Shown piece by piece: positions 1 to 8,620 of a DNA stretch of 64,000 nucleotides; position 1 is the first letter of the stretch; every line of letters begins with the position of its first letter. The notes under the pieces were generated by a model that saw only the letters and a program-made list of their open reading frames with translations, searched no databases and was not told the DNA's origin. Position numbers and translations under genes: made by a program. The DNA comes from a bacterium (GTDB lineage Bacteria > Desulfobacterota > Binatia > HRBIN30 > CADEER01): positions 434,001 to 498,000 of the forward strand of contig JAHBUY010000004.1 in assembly GCA_019637795.1 (NCBI GenBank), in the 5' to 3' direction.

Positions 1-48
1 CGCCGACGCGGAGCGCCGCGCCGCCTGACGCGACCGGGCGCCCCGCGC

Positions 49-3000
49 TCAGCGCAGCGGCACGACGCGCACCACGTCCTCGCCGCGCGACACGACGAGG
101 AGGCGATCGCCGTCGAGGGCGATGCCGGACGGCTCCTTGATGGCGGTGCCGAGCGGCGCCAGCTCGCTGCCGTCGGGGCGGAAGCGGCGCACCGCCTGGG
201 CGTCCCAGTCGCCGACGTAGAGGATGCCGTCGTCGTCGATCGCCAGGTAGACCTCCTTCAGGCGCTCGCCGCTCCAGCCGGGAACGGGGATGCTGCCGAT
301 GGCGCGACCGTCGGCGGCGAAGCGCTCGAGGCGATTGTTGCCCGAGTTCACGACCCAGACGTCGCCGTTCGGCGCCACCGCGACGTCGACCGGTTCCACC
401 AGGTGCCCGATGCCGCTGCCGCCGCTCTCGCCGTAGGTGGCGAGCAGGTGCCCGTCGCGATCGTAGACGGTGACCCGCCCGCCGGCCGCCTCGGCGATGT
501 AGATGCGGCGGTCGCGCACGGCGAGCCCGCGCGGGCTCGAGAGGCTCGGCGCGCCGGTGATGGTGAACATCGGCTGGCCGTCGCGGTCGAACGCCTGGAC
601 GCGCTGGTTCCAGAGGTCGGCGACGTAGACGAACTCGTCGTCGGCGGCGACGTCGTGCGGCTCGCGAAACTGGCCCGGGCCCGCTCCCGGTCCCCCCCAG
701 GCGCGCAGGAAGCTGCCGTCGCGGGCGAACGACTGGATGCGGTGGTTGTTGCGGTCGGCGACGAATAGGCGCCCGCCCGGTCCGACGGCGATGCCGATCG
801 GCTGATCGAGCTCGCCCGGCCCGCTGCCCTGGCCGCCGTCGAAGGCGCTGTTGGCATCCGCCGGCGCCGGCGCCTCGGGCGCCGAGCCGGCCGGGCTGGC
901 GACCGCCGACACCGCCCCGCTGATGCCGCGCCAGCGCGCGTCGGCGCTGACCGCGCCGAACGGCGTCGTCTCGAAGTCCTCCTCGAAGGTGTTCAGCTCC
1001 GACGGCTGCCGCGCCGGGCTCCACTGCGCCTCGCCCGGTGACAGGAGACCGGGCGCCGCGGCGACGTCGTCGACGAACAGGCGGATGCCCGGCGCGGCGT
1101 TGACCACGAATCCGGTCAGGCGCGATGCCGGCGCCGCCAGCGGCAGGACCGTCGGCGCGCCGCCGTCGACGTAGAGGGTCGCGCGCCCGTCGCCGCCGAG
1201 CGCGATCACCAGCTCGTACCAGCGCCCGGCCTCGAGCGCCGACGCGGGCACCACCGTCGCCGTCGTGCGGCCGCGCGCCTCGAGCCCGCCGTCGCCGAAG
1301 CCCAGCGTCAGGACCAGCGGCGCCCGTCCGAGGCGCGGCGGGCACTCGCTGAGCAGCGCCACCTCGCCGCCGGCGCCCGCGCCCTGCAGGCGCATGAGCT
1401 GCAGGCGCACGGTGTAGCCGAGGGCCTGGCCGACGGCGGGGAAGCAGCGCATGGCGGTGGCCGCGCCGTCGCCGCCGACCGCCAGCACGCGCGAGGTGTC
1501 GGAGAACAGGCCGCTGTGCGCCGTGTGCTGCGGCTCCACGATCAGCGCCATGCCGACCGGCCGGCCGTCGGCGCGCCGGCTGGTGATCGCCTCGCTGCGG
1601 TGCTCGCCGAACAGGCGCGACAGGCGCTCGAAGGCGGCGCGGCCGGCGGGCTTGAGGTCGGTGGCGAAGACCAGCCCCTTGCGCCCGTAGCGGTTGATGC
1701 GCGGCTCGATGTCCTCCAGCCGCCGCCCGAGGACGTAGTGGCTCTCGAGCGGCGAGCCGCCGCCGTTGTACGAGAGATAGGTGAGCGTGTAGTCGGGCCA
1801 GTCCTCGGCGACGACGTAGCGGCTGTAGCGCTCGCCGAAGCCGCGCAGGTACTCGCCCGCCGCCGTCGCCTCGGGGCTGAAACCGATGATGCGGCGCGGC
1901 GCCGGGCCGAGAAATTCGCGATAGGTCTCGATACCGGCGATGCCGATCACGGCCAGCGTCAGCGCCGCCGCCGCCCCGCGCGCCGCCGCCGGCGGCAGCA
2001 GCGCGGCGCACAGGTCGAGCAGCGCGGCGAGACCGATCGCCGCGAAGAGGATGACGAAGGGCAGCGCGATGATGCAGCGATTGCCGTTCGGCACCGCGAG
2101 GATGCCCGGCAGGAGCGCCAGCGCGAAGCCGCCGAGCAGGAAACGCTCGGCGCCGCCGCGCCAGCGGCTCAGGGTCACCAGCGCGCCGAATCCGAACAGC
2201 GCCGCGAGCAGCGGCTCGAGCAGCGGCTCGTCGACGAAGAAGTCGTTGCCGTTGCCGCGGTAGTTGAACATCAGGAGGGCGTCGCCGATGGTCGCCAGCA
2301 CCCCCTCGCCGCTGCTGCCGGCGAGGTTGGCGGCGCGGCCGAAGAACTGCTGCGGATGGGTGGCGGCGTAGTGGAGCATCGGCGCCCCGACGAGCAGGAA
2401 GGTGAAGAGCGCCACCAGGGCGCCGAACAGGTGGTGCCGCCAGCGCCGCGGCGTGGCCAGCGCCGCCAGGCCGAGCAGCGCCGCGATCATGACCGGCACC
2501 ATCCGGCCGGCATCGTAGGTGTAGATCGCCCCCGCCGCCGCCGCCCCGGCGAGCAGCCAGCCCCAGCGCCGGCCGGCCAGCCCGGCCCACAGGCCGAGCA
2601 GCGCCGCCATCGCGAACGGCGGCACCATGATCATGCGCCAGCCGACGCGCGAGAACAGGACGTGCCAGCCGCACACCGCCAGCAGCGCCAGCCCGAGCAG
2701 GGCAACGCGCGGGCCGACCGTCGCCCGGGCGAAGGCGTAGAACACCGGCAGGGTGGCGATGCCGACCAGGGTGGCCGCCCACTGGATCGGCTCCGGCCGG
2801 TTGCCGAGCCAGGCGACCAGCGGCGTGCAGAGGTACATGAAGAGCGTCTCGCGTCCCCACGCCGCCGACACGTACGGCGTGTACGGCGCGCCCTGCAGGA
2901 TGTGCAGCGCGTACATGCCGTTGAACGCGGCGTCGTGGTTCATCCCCGGCGGAACGGTGGCGCCGTGCAGCAGGCGGAAGCCGACGCCGAGTCCGAGGGC

Positions 3001-3231
3001 GAGCAGGGCCAGCCCGACCTCGACCCGCCGCGCCAGCGCCGGCCGCGCCGGCACCGCGCCGCGCAGCGCCAGCCGCCAGCAGACGAACAGCGCCGCCACT
3101 GCGCCGAGCGTGCGCCAGCCCCAGAGGATGCGCTGGTCGTCGTACTGGAAGGCGAGCTGCGCCCGCCAGGCGAGGGCCAGCAGCCCGATCGCCAGCAGCC
3201 AGAGGACGACCCGTCCGACCCTGCCGCTCAT
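49..3231 (-). CDS. GT-C membrane glycosyltransferase fused to LamG-like and NHL-propeller domains
   Basis: A 1060-residue protein in three parts. Residues 1-435 carry about ten hydrophobic segments typical of ArnT/PMT-like (GT39) lipid-linked sugar transferases, with an acidic His-Asp in the first large loop (H99, D100). Residues about 595-725 look like a LamG/concanavalin beta-sandwich. Residues 805-1060 hold five to six NHL repeats (for example FVADRNNHRIQSF and YVADLWNQRVQAF). Family knowledge: GT-C enzymes use polyprenyl-phosphate sugars on the outer face of the inner membrane, so the propeller should be periplasmic. The ATG at 3231 directly begins a signal-anchor-like helix; the much longer upstream open frame is antisense shadow. 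A TAGCAT hexamer lies 11 nt before the start. Divergent from the next GT-C gene. Acceptor and sugar are unknown. The GT-C call is good; the LamG call is tentative. Confidence 0.85.
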   Translation of the reverse strand: MSGRVGRVVLWLLAIGLLALAWRAQLAFQYDDQRILWGWRTLGAVAALFVCWRLALRGAVPARPALARRVEVGLALLALGLGVGFRLLHGATVPPGMNHDAAFNGMYALHILQGAPYTPYVSAAWGRETLFMYLCTPLVAWLGNRPEPIQWAATLVGIATLPVFYAFARATVGPRVALLGLALLAVCGWHVLFSRVGWRMIMVPPFAMAALLGLWAGLAGRRWGWLLAGAAAAGAIYTYDAGRMVPVMIAALLGLAALATPRRWRHHLFGALVALFTFLLVGAPMLHYAATHPQQFFGRAANLAGSSGEGVLATIGDALLMFNYRGNGNDFFVDEPLLEPLLAALFGFGALVTLSRWRGGAERFLLGGFALALLPGILAVPNGNRCIIALPFVILFAAIGLAALLDLCAALLPPAAARGAAAALTLAVIGIAGIETYREFLGPAPRRIIGFSPEATAAGEYLRGFGERYSRYVVAEDWPDYTLTYLSYNGGGSPLESHYVLGRRLEDIEPRINRYGRKGLVFATDLKPAGRAAFERLSRLFGEHRSEAITSRRADGRPVGMALIVEPQHTAHSGLFSDTSRVLAVGGDGAATAMRCFPAVGQALGYTVRLQLMRLQGAGAGGEVALLSECPPRLGRAPLVLTLGFGDGGLEARGRTTATVVPASALEAGRWYELVIALGGDGRATLYVDGGAPTVLPLAAPASRLTGFVVNAAPGIRLFVDDVAAAPGLLSPGEAQWSPARQPSELNTFEEDFETTPFGAVSADARWRGISGAVSAVASPAGSAPEAPAPADANSAFDGGQGSGPGELDQPIGIAVGPGGRLFVADRNNHRIQSFARDGSFLRAWGGPGAGPGQFREPHDVAADDEFVYVADLWNQRVQAFDRDGQPMFTITGAPSLSSPRGLAVRDRRIYIAEAAGGRVTVYDRDGHLLATYGESGGSGIGHLVEPVDVAVAPNGDVWVVNSGNNRLERFAADGRAIGSIPVPGWSGERLKEVYLAIDDDGILYVGDWDAQAVRRFRPDGSELAPLGTAIKEPSGIALDGDRLLVVSRGEDVVRVVPLR

Positions 3232-3387
3232 CGCGGGCGCGGATGCTAGCCGAGCGGCGCGGAAAGCGCGAACGAGGCAGTGGCGACGAGGCCGCTCGCC
3301 CGCGCCGACGCGGCCGGCCGGCGCGCGACCGGCCGGGAGCCTGCCGAGGAATGCATTCCCGCCCGCCTTCTGATAACGGCGCCGCGC

Positions 3388-6141
3388 ATGGCGACGGCGG
3401 AAGCGAGCGCCGGACGGCAGGCGCTGCTGGCGGCGGCGATCGGCGTCGCGGTGGCGGCGCAGGTCGCCATCCACCGCGATCACGACGCCCTCCTGCCGTG
3501 GCTCGTCCTCGGGCTGGCGGCGGTGGTCGCGGCGGCGGTCGCGGCGCGGCGCGCGGCCGCGCCCGCGGTCCCCGCGCCCGCGGCCCCGGCGCCGGTGTCG
3601 ACGGCGCAGCGCCTCGGGCTCGCGGCGCTGGCGCTCCTCGCCTGCGCCGCGACGACGACGCTCGCGACGCGCAACGAGCAGCCGGTGGCGGCGCTGCTGC
3701 TGTGGCTGGCCAGCGCGGCGCTCGGCGGGCTGGCGACCCGGCGCTGGCAGGCGACGCCGGCGGCGGCGCCCGCCATCCCCTGGCGGCGGCGCGAGCTGGC
3801 CGCGCTCGCCGCCCTGCTCGTCCTGGCGGCGCTGGCGCGCGTCCTGTGGATCGACATCCTGCCGCGGGCGATCTTCGGCGACGAGCCGCGGGTCGGGATG
3901 TTCCTCTTCAACGCCTACACCGGCGGCCGCATCCCCAACTTCTTCCGCATGGGATGGAACACCTGGCCGTCGCTCGGCCTGTCGCTCGAGGGCCTGTTCG
4001 CGCCGCTGCGCGGACTCGACATCACCGCCCTGCGGCTGTCGTCGGCGCTGTTCGGCACCCTCGGCGTGCTGGCGACCTACCTGCTGGCGCGCGAGCTCTC
4101 GGGGCCGCGCGTCGCCCTGCTGGCGACGCTGCTGTTCGCGATCTGCCGCACCGCCATCGACTTCAGCCGCCTCGGCATCGCGCACGCGCAGATCCTCTTC
4201 CTCGAGCCGCTGGCGCTGTTCCACCTCTGGCGGGCGATCAACCGCGGCCGCGCCGTGCACTGGTGGATGGCCGGCGTCGCCAGCGCCTGGTGCCTGTTCA
4301 GCTACAACGCCGGCCAACTGGTGCCGCCCCTGATCGCCGGCTGGCTGGCGCTGGCGGCGATCGCGCGGCCGGCGCGGCTGCGCAGCCACTGGCGCGGCGC
4401 GGCGCTGTGGGCGGCCGGCCTGGCGCTGCTCTTCTTCCCCTACGCCTTCTACGCCACCGACGCCTTCACCTTCGGCGTCAACTGGGACCAGTTCACCGTG
4501 ATGGCCCGCAACCGCCAGACCATGGGCCAGGTGCTCGAGGCCTGGCGGGTGGTCGGCGCCGGGCGCGCCTGGGAGATCCTGTGGCGCCAGATCTGGCTGA
4601 CCTGGCTCGGCTTCGGCGTGCTGCCCGGCGGCGGCTACCTCCTCGGCTACCGCGGCGGCGGCATGCTCGACGACGTCTCCGCCGCGCTCTTCGTCCTCGG
4701 CCTGGCGATGGCGCTGCGCCGGCTGCGCCGCGGCCGCGATGCCTTCGTGCCCTACTGGTGGCTGGTGACGGTGATCGCCGGCGGCATCGTCACCGCCGAC
4801 CCGCCGGCGACGGTGCGCCTGGTCGGCCTGCTGCCGGCGATCGCCATCCTCGCCGCGCTGCCGCTCGACTGGCTGCTCGCCACCGCCGCCGCCGGCTGGC
4901 GGCGCGTCGCCGGGCTGGCGGCCGTCGCCGGCCTCGCCGCCGCCGCGGCGGCGATCAACTGGCAGACCTACTTCGTCGACTTCGCGTCGCAGATCGCCGA
5001 TCCGAATTCCGAGCTCGCGCGCTACCTGCAGGCGCGGCCGGCCGACCAGCGGGCGATTCTCCTCGGGCCCGAGCACCACCTGGCGCTCTTCCAGGAGCTG
5101 TTCCTCATCGAGCGCCCGCGCCGCGCCGACGACGAGCTCGACGTCGCCCACGCCCTGCCGCTGCGCGTCCCGGTCGACGCGCCGCTGACGCTGGTGCTCG
5201 GCCCGACGCAGGAGACGCAGGCCGAGTACATCCGTTCCCTCTATCCGGAGGCCGTGGTCACCGAGGTCCGCCACCCCAACGGCGCCCTGTTCTTCCGCGC
5301 CGTCGACCTGACGCCGGACGACGTCCGCCGGCGCAGCGGCCTCGCCCTCGCCGCCGCGCCCGGCGGCCCGCTGGCCGGCGCCAGCGATCCCTTCGCGGCC
5401 CTGCCGGCCGAGATCGCCGCCGACGCCCAGCTCACCTGGACGGGGCAGATCTACTGGCCCTCGGACCGCGCCCTCGGCCTGCACCTGCTCGCCAACAGCC
5501 CGGCGACGCTGCGCATCGGCGACGCGCCGCCGATCGTCACCGACGGCCGCGCGGAGGGCGCCAACGCCACGCTGACGCTGCCGCGCGGCTGGCAGCCGAT
5601 CCGCCTCGAACAGCGCAACGCCCCGGGACGCAGCCTGCAGCTCATCATGTCGGGCGACGGCATCGGACAGGCCGTCGAGCGCGCGCAGTTGCGGCCGGAC
5701 GGCGAACGCCAGGGGCTGGCGGCGACGTACACGGTCGGCGACGAGACGGTGCGGATGCTCGATCCGCAGATCAACGCCTACGTCATCGAGCAGCGGCAGG
5801 CGCCGAACGCCCGCGTGCGGACGCCGTTCCGCGCCGTGTGGCGCGGCGCCCTGCGGGTCGACCGCGCCGGCACCTACGGGTTCGACGCGATCGGCAGCGG
5901 CCCCTATCGCGCCACGCTCGACGGCCAGCCGCTGTTCGCGGTCGAGGCCGTGGTGCCCGACCAGCCGCAGAGCGCCAGCAGCGAGCGCGTCCTCGCGGTC
6001 GGCCTGCACCCGCTCGAGGTCACCTTCGACAGCGCCCAGCTCGCCCACACGACGCGCCGCATCTTCCAGCTCTTCTGGACCCCGCCCGGCGGCCCGCGCC
6101 AGCTCATCCCGCCGACCAACCTGGTGCCGCCGACGCCGTAG
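3388..6141 (+). CDS. GT-C (ArnT/PMT-like) glycosyltransferase with C-terminal PA14-like domains
   Basis: A 917-residue membrane protein. Residues 1-525 contain the hydrophobic helices; the first periplasmic loop has the acidic pair D165-E166 in FGDEPRVG, as expected for GT39-type catalysis with a polyprenyl-phosphate sugar. Two beta-rich modules follow at about 685-760 and 775-900. The second shows PA14-like features (LRVDRAGTYGFDAIGSG, then a small 'substrate' strand and FQLFWTPPGG near the end). PA14 domains are generally carbohydrate binding, which suggests glycan recognition outside the membrane. I chose the ATG at 3388 rather than an in-frame ATG at 3280, because the extra 36 residues are low-complexity Arg/Ala and cross the intergenic region. 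A GATAAC -10-like hexamer sits 10 nt before this ATG. Divergent from the NHL-fused GT-C gene. Confidence 0.85.
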   Translation: MATAEASAGRQALLAAAIGVAVAAQVAIHRDHDALLPWLVLGLAAVVAAAVAARRAAAPAVPAPAAPAPVSTAQRLGLAALALLACAATTTLATRNEQPVAALLLWLASAALGGLATRRWQATPAAAPAIPWRRRELAALAALLVLAALARVLWIDILPRAIFGDEPRVGMFLFNAYTGGRIPNFFRMGWNTWPSLGLSLEGLFAPLRGLDITALRLSSALFGTLGVLATYLLARELSGPRVALLATLLFAICRTAIDFSRLGIAHAQILFLEPLALFHLWRAINRGRAVHWWMAGVASAWCLFSYNAGQLVPPLIAGWLALAAIARPARLRSHWRGAALWAAGLALLFFPYAFYATDAFTFGVNWDQFTVMARNRQTMGQVLEAWRVVGAGRAWEILWRQIWLTWLGFGVLPGGGYLLGYRGGGMLDDVSAALFVLGLAMALRRLRRGRDAFVPYWWLVTVIAGGIVTADPPATVRLVGLLPAIAILAALPLDWLLATAAAGWRRVAGLAAVAGLAAAAAAINWQTYFVDFASQIADPNSELARYLQARPADQRAILLGPEHHLALFQELFLIERPRRADDELDVAHALPLRVPVDAPLTLVLGPTQETQAEYIRSLYPEAVVTEVRHPNGALFFRAVDLTPDDVRRRSGLALAAAPGGPLAGASDPFAALPAEIAADAQLTWTGQIYWPSDRALGLHLLANSPATLRIGDAPPIVTDGRAEGANATLTLPRGWQPIRLEQRNAPGRSLQLIMSGDGIGQAVERAQLRPDGERQGLAATYTVGDETVRMLDPQINAYVIEQRQAPNARVRTPFRAVWRGALRVDRAGTYGFDAIGSGPYRATLDGQPLFAVEAVVPDQPQSASSERVLAVGLHPLEVTFDSAQLAHTTRRIFQLFWTPPGGPRQLIPPTNLVPPTP

Positions 6142-6174
6142 GTCGGCCGCGCCCGCCGGGGCGCCCGCCCCTCG

Positions 6175-7317
6175 CTACAGCCGCAGGTGGCTGGCGACCA
6201 GGTCCTTCATCACCTCGGAGGTGCCGCCGCCGAGGCTGAGGACGCGGATGTCGCGATAGGCGCGGGTGACCCAGTTGGCCTCCATGAAGCCGTTGGCGCC
6301 GAAGAGCTGGATGCAGCGCTCGACCACGCGCTGCACGATGTCGATCACCTGGAACTTGATCATGCAGATGCGCTTGGCGTCGATGTGACCGTCGCGGAAC
6401 TTCTCGCACACCGCGTGGACGAAGGCGCGCGCCATCTCGACCTCGGCCGCCATCTCGGCGATCTTGTGCCGGATCGTCTGCAGGTGGGACAGCGGGCGGC
6501 CGTAGGCCGTGCGCTGGCGCAGGTAGGCGATGGTGTCCTGCAGCACCAGGTCGGCGAAGGCGAGGCTGCTGACGCCGCCGATCAGACGCTCCTCGAGCAG
6601 ATTCTGCGTGTGGTAGTAGTAGCCGAGATGGGGCTTGCCGATGGTGAACGCCTTCGGCACCCGGCAGCGATCGAACGCCAGCCAGCCGGTGGGCGAGGTG
6701 TGCAGCCCGAGCTTGCGCAGCGTCTCGCGCACCGAGAATCCGGGCGTGTCGGTGGGCACGACCAGCAGCGACAGCCCGTTCGCCCCGCCCTCGGGCTTGC
6801 TGCGGACCAGGGCGACGACGAAGTCGGCGATCGGCCCGTTGGTGATGTACATCTTCTCGCCGCTCACCACCCAGAAATCGCCGTCCTCGACGGCGGTGCA
6901 CTGCACGGCGCCGCTGATGTCGGAGCCGCCCGTCGGTTCGGTCGAGGCGAGGGCGCCGATCTTCTCGCCGCGGATCGCCGGCGCGAGGAACTCCGCCTTC
7001 TGGCGCTCGCTGCCGTAGCGGCTGAGCAGCGGGCTGAAGAAGCTCGCCTGCGCCAGGATGCTGAGGGTGGCGCCCCCCATGCGACAGCGCGGCAGCTCCT
7101 CGGCGAGCACCACCGCGTAGCCGAAGTCGAGCTCGCGGCCGCCGTACCGCGCCGGCTGCGTCAGCCCGAGCAGCCCGGCGGCGCCCAGCGCGCGGAACGC
7201 CGACAGCGGCAACTCGCTATTCCGCTCCCAGTCGTCGGCGTGCGGCGCCAGCTCCCGTTCCACGAACGCCCGCGCCTCGGCGCGGAAGGCGTGGTGCCCG
7301 TCCTGGAACAGCGTCAT
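6175..7317 (-). CDS. Acyl-CoA (or acyl-ACP) dehydrogenase, LCAD/IVD type
   Basis: A 380-residue flavoprotein of the acyl-CoA dehydrogenase family, of full normal length. The FAD/substrate signatures GALASTEPTGGSD and VVSGEKMYITNG are present. At the usual MCAD catalytic position (YEGTSE) the sequence reads GGGTSE, so G364 replaces Glu. Instead E243-R244 (LEERLIGG) matches the position of the base in isovaleryl- and long-chain enzymes. It should therefore be active, with the base on helix G. Its ATG overlaps the stop of the upstream acyl carrier protein gene (ATGA), so the two are translationally coupled. A dehydrogenase coupled to a free ACP suggests an ACP-tethered substrate, as in FkbI/FkbJ-type systems; this is inference from context. 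Confidence 0.9.
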   Translation of the reverse strand: MTLFQDGHHAFRAEARAFVERELAPHADDWERNSELPLSAFRALGAAGLLGLTQPARYGGRELDFGYAVVLAEELPRCRMGGATLSILAQASFFSPLLSRYGSERQKAEFLAPAIRGEKIGALASTEPTGGSDISGAVQCTAVEDGDFWVVSGEKMYITNGPIADFVVALVRSKPEGGANGLSLLVVPTDTPGFSVRETLRKLGLHTSPTGWLAFDRCRVPKAFTIGKPHLGYYYHTQNLLEERLIGGVSSLAFADLVLQDTIAYLRQRTAYGRPLSHLQTIRHKIAEMAAEVEMARAFVHAVCEKFRDGHIDAKRICMIKFQVIDIVQRVVERCIQLFGANGFMEANWVTRAYRDIRVLSLGGGTSEVMKDLVASHLRL

Positions 7318-7580
7318 GGGATGACGCGAGGCAACCCGCAGAGGTAGTCGACGATCGCCGACAGCTCGTTCAGCTCGACCACCTGGATGGGATCGATCTC
7401 GATGCCGAGCTCGTCCTCGAGCGTGACCTGCAGCTCGACGAAGGCCACCGACTCCAATCCCAGGTCGTCGGCGAGGCTCGCGCCCGGCGTGATCCGGTCG
7501 GCGGGCACGCCGAGCGTCTCGAGCGTCGACGCGATCAGGTTCCAGACGTCTTCCCGTTTCCGCTCCGGCGTCGCATCCAT
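7314..7580 (-). CDS. Acyl carrier protein
   Basis: An 88-residue stand-alone acyl carrier protein. The phosphopantetheine attachment serine is S44 in the motif DDLGLESVAFVEL, followed by acidic helix II/III sequence (EDELGIEIDP) typical of the fold. It would carry an acyl chain as a thioester to partner enzymes in the cytoplasm. Its stop overlaps the start of the acyl-CoA dehydrogenase gene by 4 nt, making that enzyme the probable partner; a hotdog thioesterase gene lies 111 nt upstream. It is not in a fabD/fabG/fabF context, so it is unlikely to be the housekeeping AcpP. A perfect 8-bp inverted repeat ends 5 nt before the ATG and covers the place where a Shine-Dalgarno sequence would be. Confidence 0.92.
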   Translation of the reverse strand: MDATPERKREDVWNLIASTLETLGVPADRITPGASLADDLGLESVAFVELQVTLEDELGIEIDPIQVVELNELSAIVDYLCGLPRVIP

Positions 7581-7584
7581 ACCG

Positions 7585-7609
7585 AGCGGCCGGATAGCAC
7601 TCGGCCGCT
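7585..7609 (-). promoter_or_regulatory. Inverted repeat over the ribosome-binding region of the ACP gene
   Basis: Arms AGCGGCCG (7585-7592) and CGGCCGCT (7602-7609) form a perfect 8-bp GC stem with a 9-nt loop, 4 nt before the ACP start codon on the minus strand. It could act as a translational hairpin or as a terminator after the thioesterase gene. No T-tract follows and no Shine-Dalgarno sequence is visible outside it. Confidence 0.35.
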
Positions 7610-7691
7610 GAGGCGTCCATCTGCCCGCGGGTCACCGATGAGAGCCCCGGAACACGGACGCGGACGCCGAAGGCGCGGCGCCGGCGCGGCG

Positions 7692-8504
7692 TCACCGGCG
7701 TTCGCCGGTGTCGTGGAAGCGCACGATCAGCGACTGGTTGCCGGTCGCCATCAGGTGGCCGTCCTCGCTCCACAGGTGGACGCGGCCATGGCCGAAGCCC
7801 TTGGCGATGCCGTGCACCTGGATGTCGGCGAGCACCCAGTCGGTGGGCACCAGGTCGAGGATGCGGATGGTGTTGTCGAGGCTGTTGCCCCCGGCCCAGC
7901 GACCGAGCGCCTGGCCGATGCCGGAGGGCACCCAGTCGGCGACGATGCACAGCCCGGCGGCGGAGCGGTCGAGCTCGCGCGGCAGGCGCACCCACAGCGC
8001 CGAGCGGCCGTCCGGGCTCGGGGTGCCGTCGCGCTGCGCGCCGTAGCGGCCGACGGCGACGCGCAGCTCGACCTGGTCGTGGATGGTGCCCGCGGCGTCG
8101 GGCAGTTGCGGCGGACGCGGACAGTCCTCGGGCCGCGGCACGCTCGGCATGCGCGCCCACTGGCCGCTGATCTCCAGGTCGCGGCTGCCGAGGGCGGCGT
8201 TGACGGTGAAGATCTCCTGGTCGCCGACGTGGCCGATGACCCGCGCCTGCGTCGTGTTGCGGCCGGCGACCGGCACGACCACGTCGAGGTCCAGGACCGC
8301 CGGGCGGCGCGCGTACGACAGGTACTGCGCCGTCGCCCAGACCAGCGGTCGCCCGGTGGTGATCTCCATCGCCGTCACCGCCGCCGCCAGCCCGCAGCCG
8401 CCGAAGAGGAAGCGCTCCCGCACCGTCAGCTTGCGCTCCACCGGCAGATACCAGCGGTGCGGGTTGTGGGTCGCCACCAGGCCGAGAAACTCGCGCGCGT
8501 CCAT
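7692..8504 (-). CDS. TesB-like acyl-CoA thioesterase (double hotdog)
   Basis: A 270-residue protein matching the acyl-CoA thioesterase II (TesB/thioesterase-like superfamily) layout: two hotdog units, the first around residues 15-110 (LFGGCGLAAAVTAMEITTGRPLVWAT) and the second around 185-265. The active-site pattern is recognisable: Asp in GNSLDNTI and Gln in ATGNQSLIVRF. It would hydrolyse acyl-CoA or acyl-ACP thioesters in the cytoplasm. It lies just upstream of, and in the same direction as, the ACP and acyl-CoA dehydrogenase genes, fitting release of the acyl group handled by that pair. The ATG at 8504 is preceded by a G-rich run (GGGGG) that could serve as Shine-Dalgarno. Exact substrate is unknown. 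Confidence 0.82.
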   Translation of the reverse strand: MDAREFLGLVATHNPHRWYLPVERKLTVRERFLFGGCGLAAAVTAMEITTGRPLVWATAQYLSYARRPAVLDLDVVVPVAGRNTTQARVIGHVGDQEIFTVNAALGSRDLEISGQWARMPSVPRPEDCPRPPQLPDAAGTIHDQVELRVAVGRYGAQRDGTPSPDGRSALWVRLPRELDRSAAGLCIVADWVPSGIGQALGRWAGGNSLDNTIRILDLVPTDWVLADIQVHGIAKGFGHGRVHLWSEDGHLMATGNQSLIVRFHDTGERR

Positions 8505-8584
8505 GGCCCCCAGGCTTACCGAACGCGCGGCGCGAATCGTAGCCGGGGCGCCTCCCGGATGCGCGCGCGACGGCCGGCTTCTCG

Positions 8585-8614
8585 CTGGCAGGGCCGGCGC
8601 CCGGTCTCTAGACT
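8585..8614 (+). promoter_or_regulatory. Candidate sigma70-type promoter giving a leaderless mltB mRNA
   Basis: A -35 CTGGCA (8585-8590), 18-nt spacer and -10 TAGACT (8609-8614). The start codon at 8621 lies where transcription would begin, 7 nt after the -10. Confidence 0.45.
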
Positions 8615-8620
8615 GCGCGC

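Noticed and set aside
1516..3249. Plus-strand 577-codon frame opposite the NHL-fused GT-C gene
   Set aside because: Gln/Arg/Glu-rich composition without any motif, typical of antisense reading in high-GC DNA.
49..6048. A 1999-codon minus-strand frame extending far upstream of the first GT-C gene
   Set aside because: Residues before the ATG at 3231 are Arg/Gly/Gln-rich antisense of the plus-strand GT-C gene, which has clear domain structure; high GC keeps shadow frames open.
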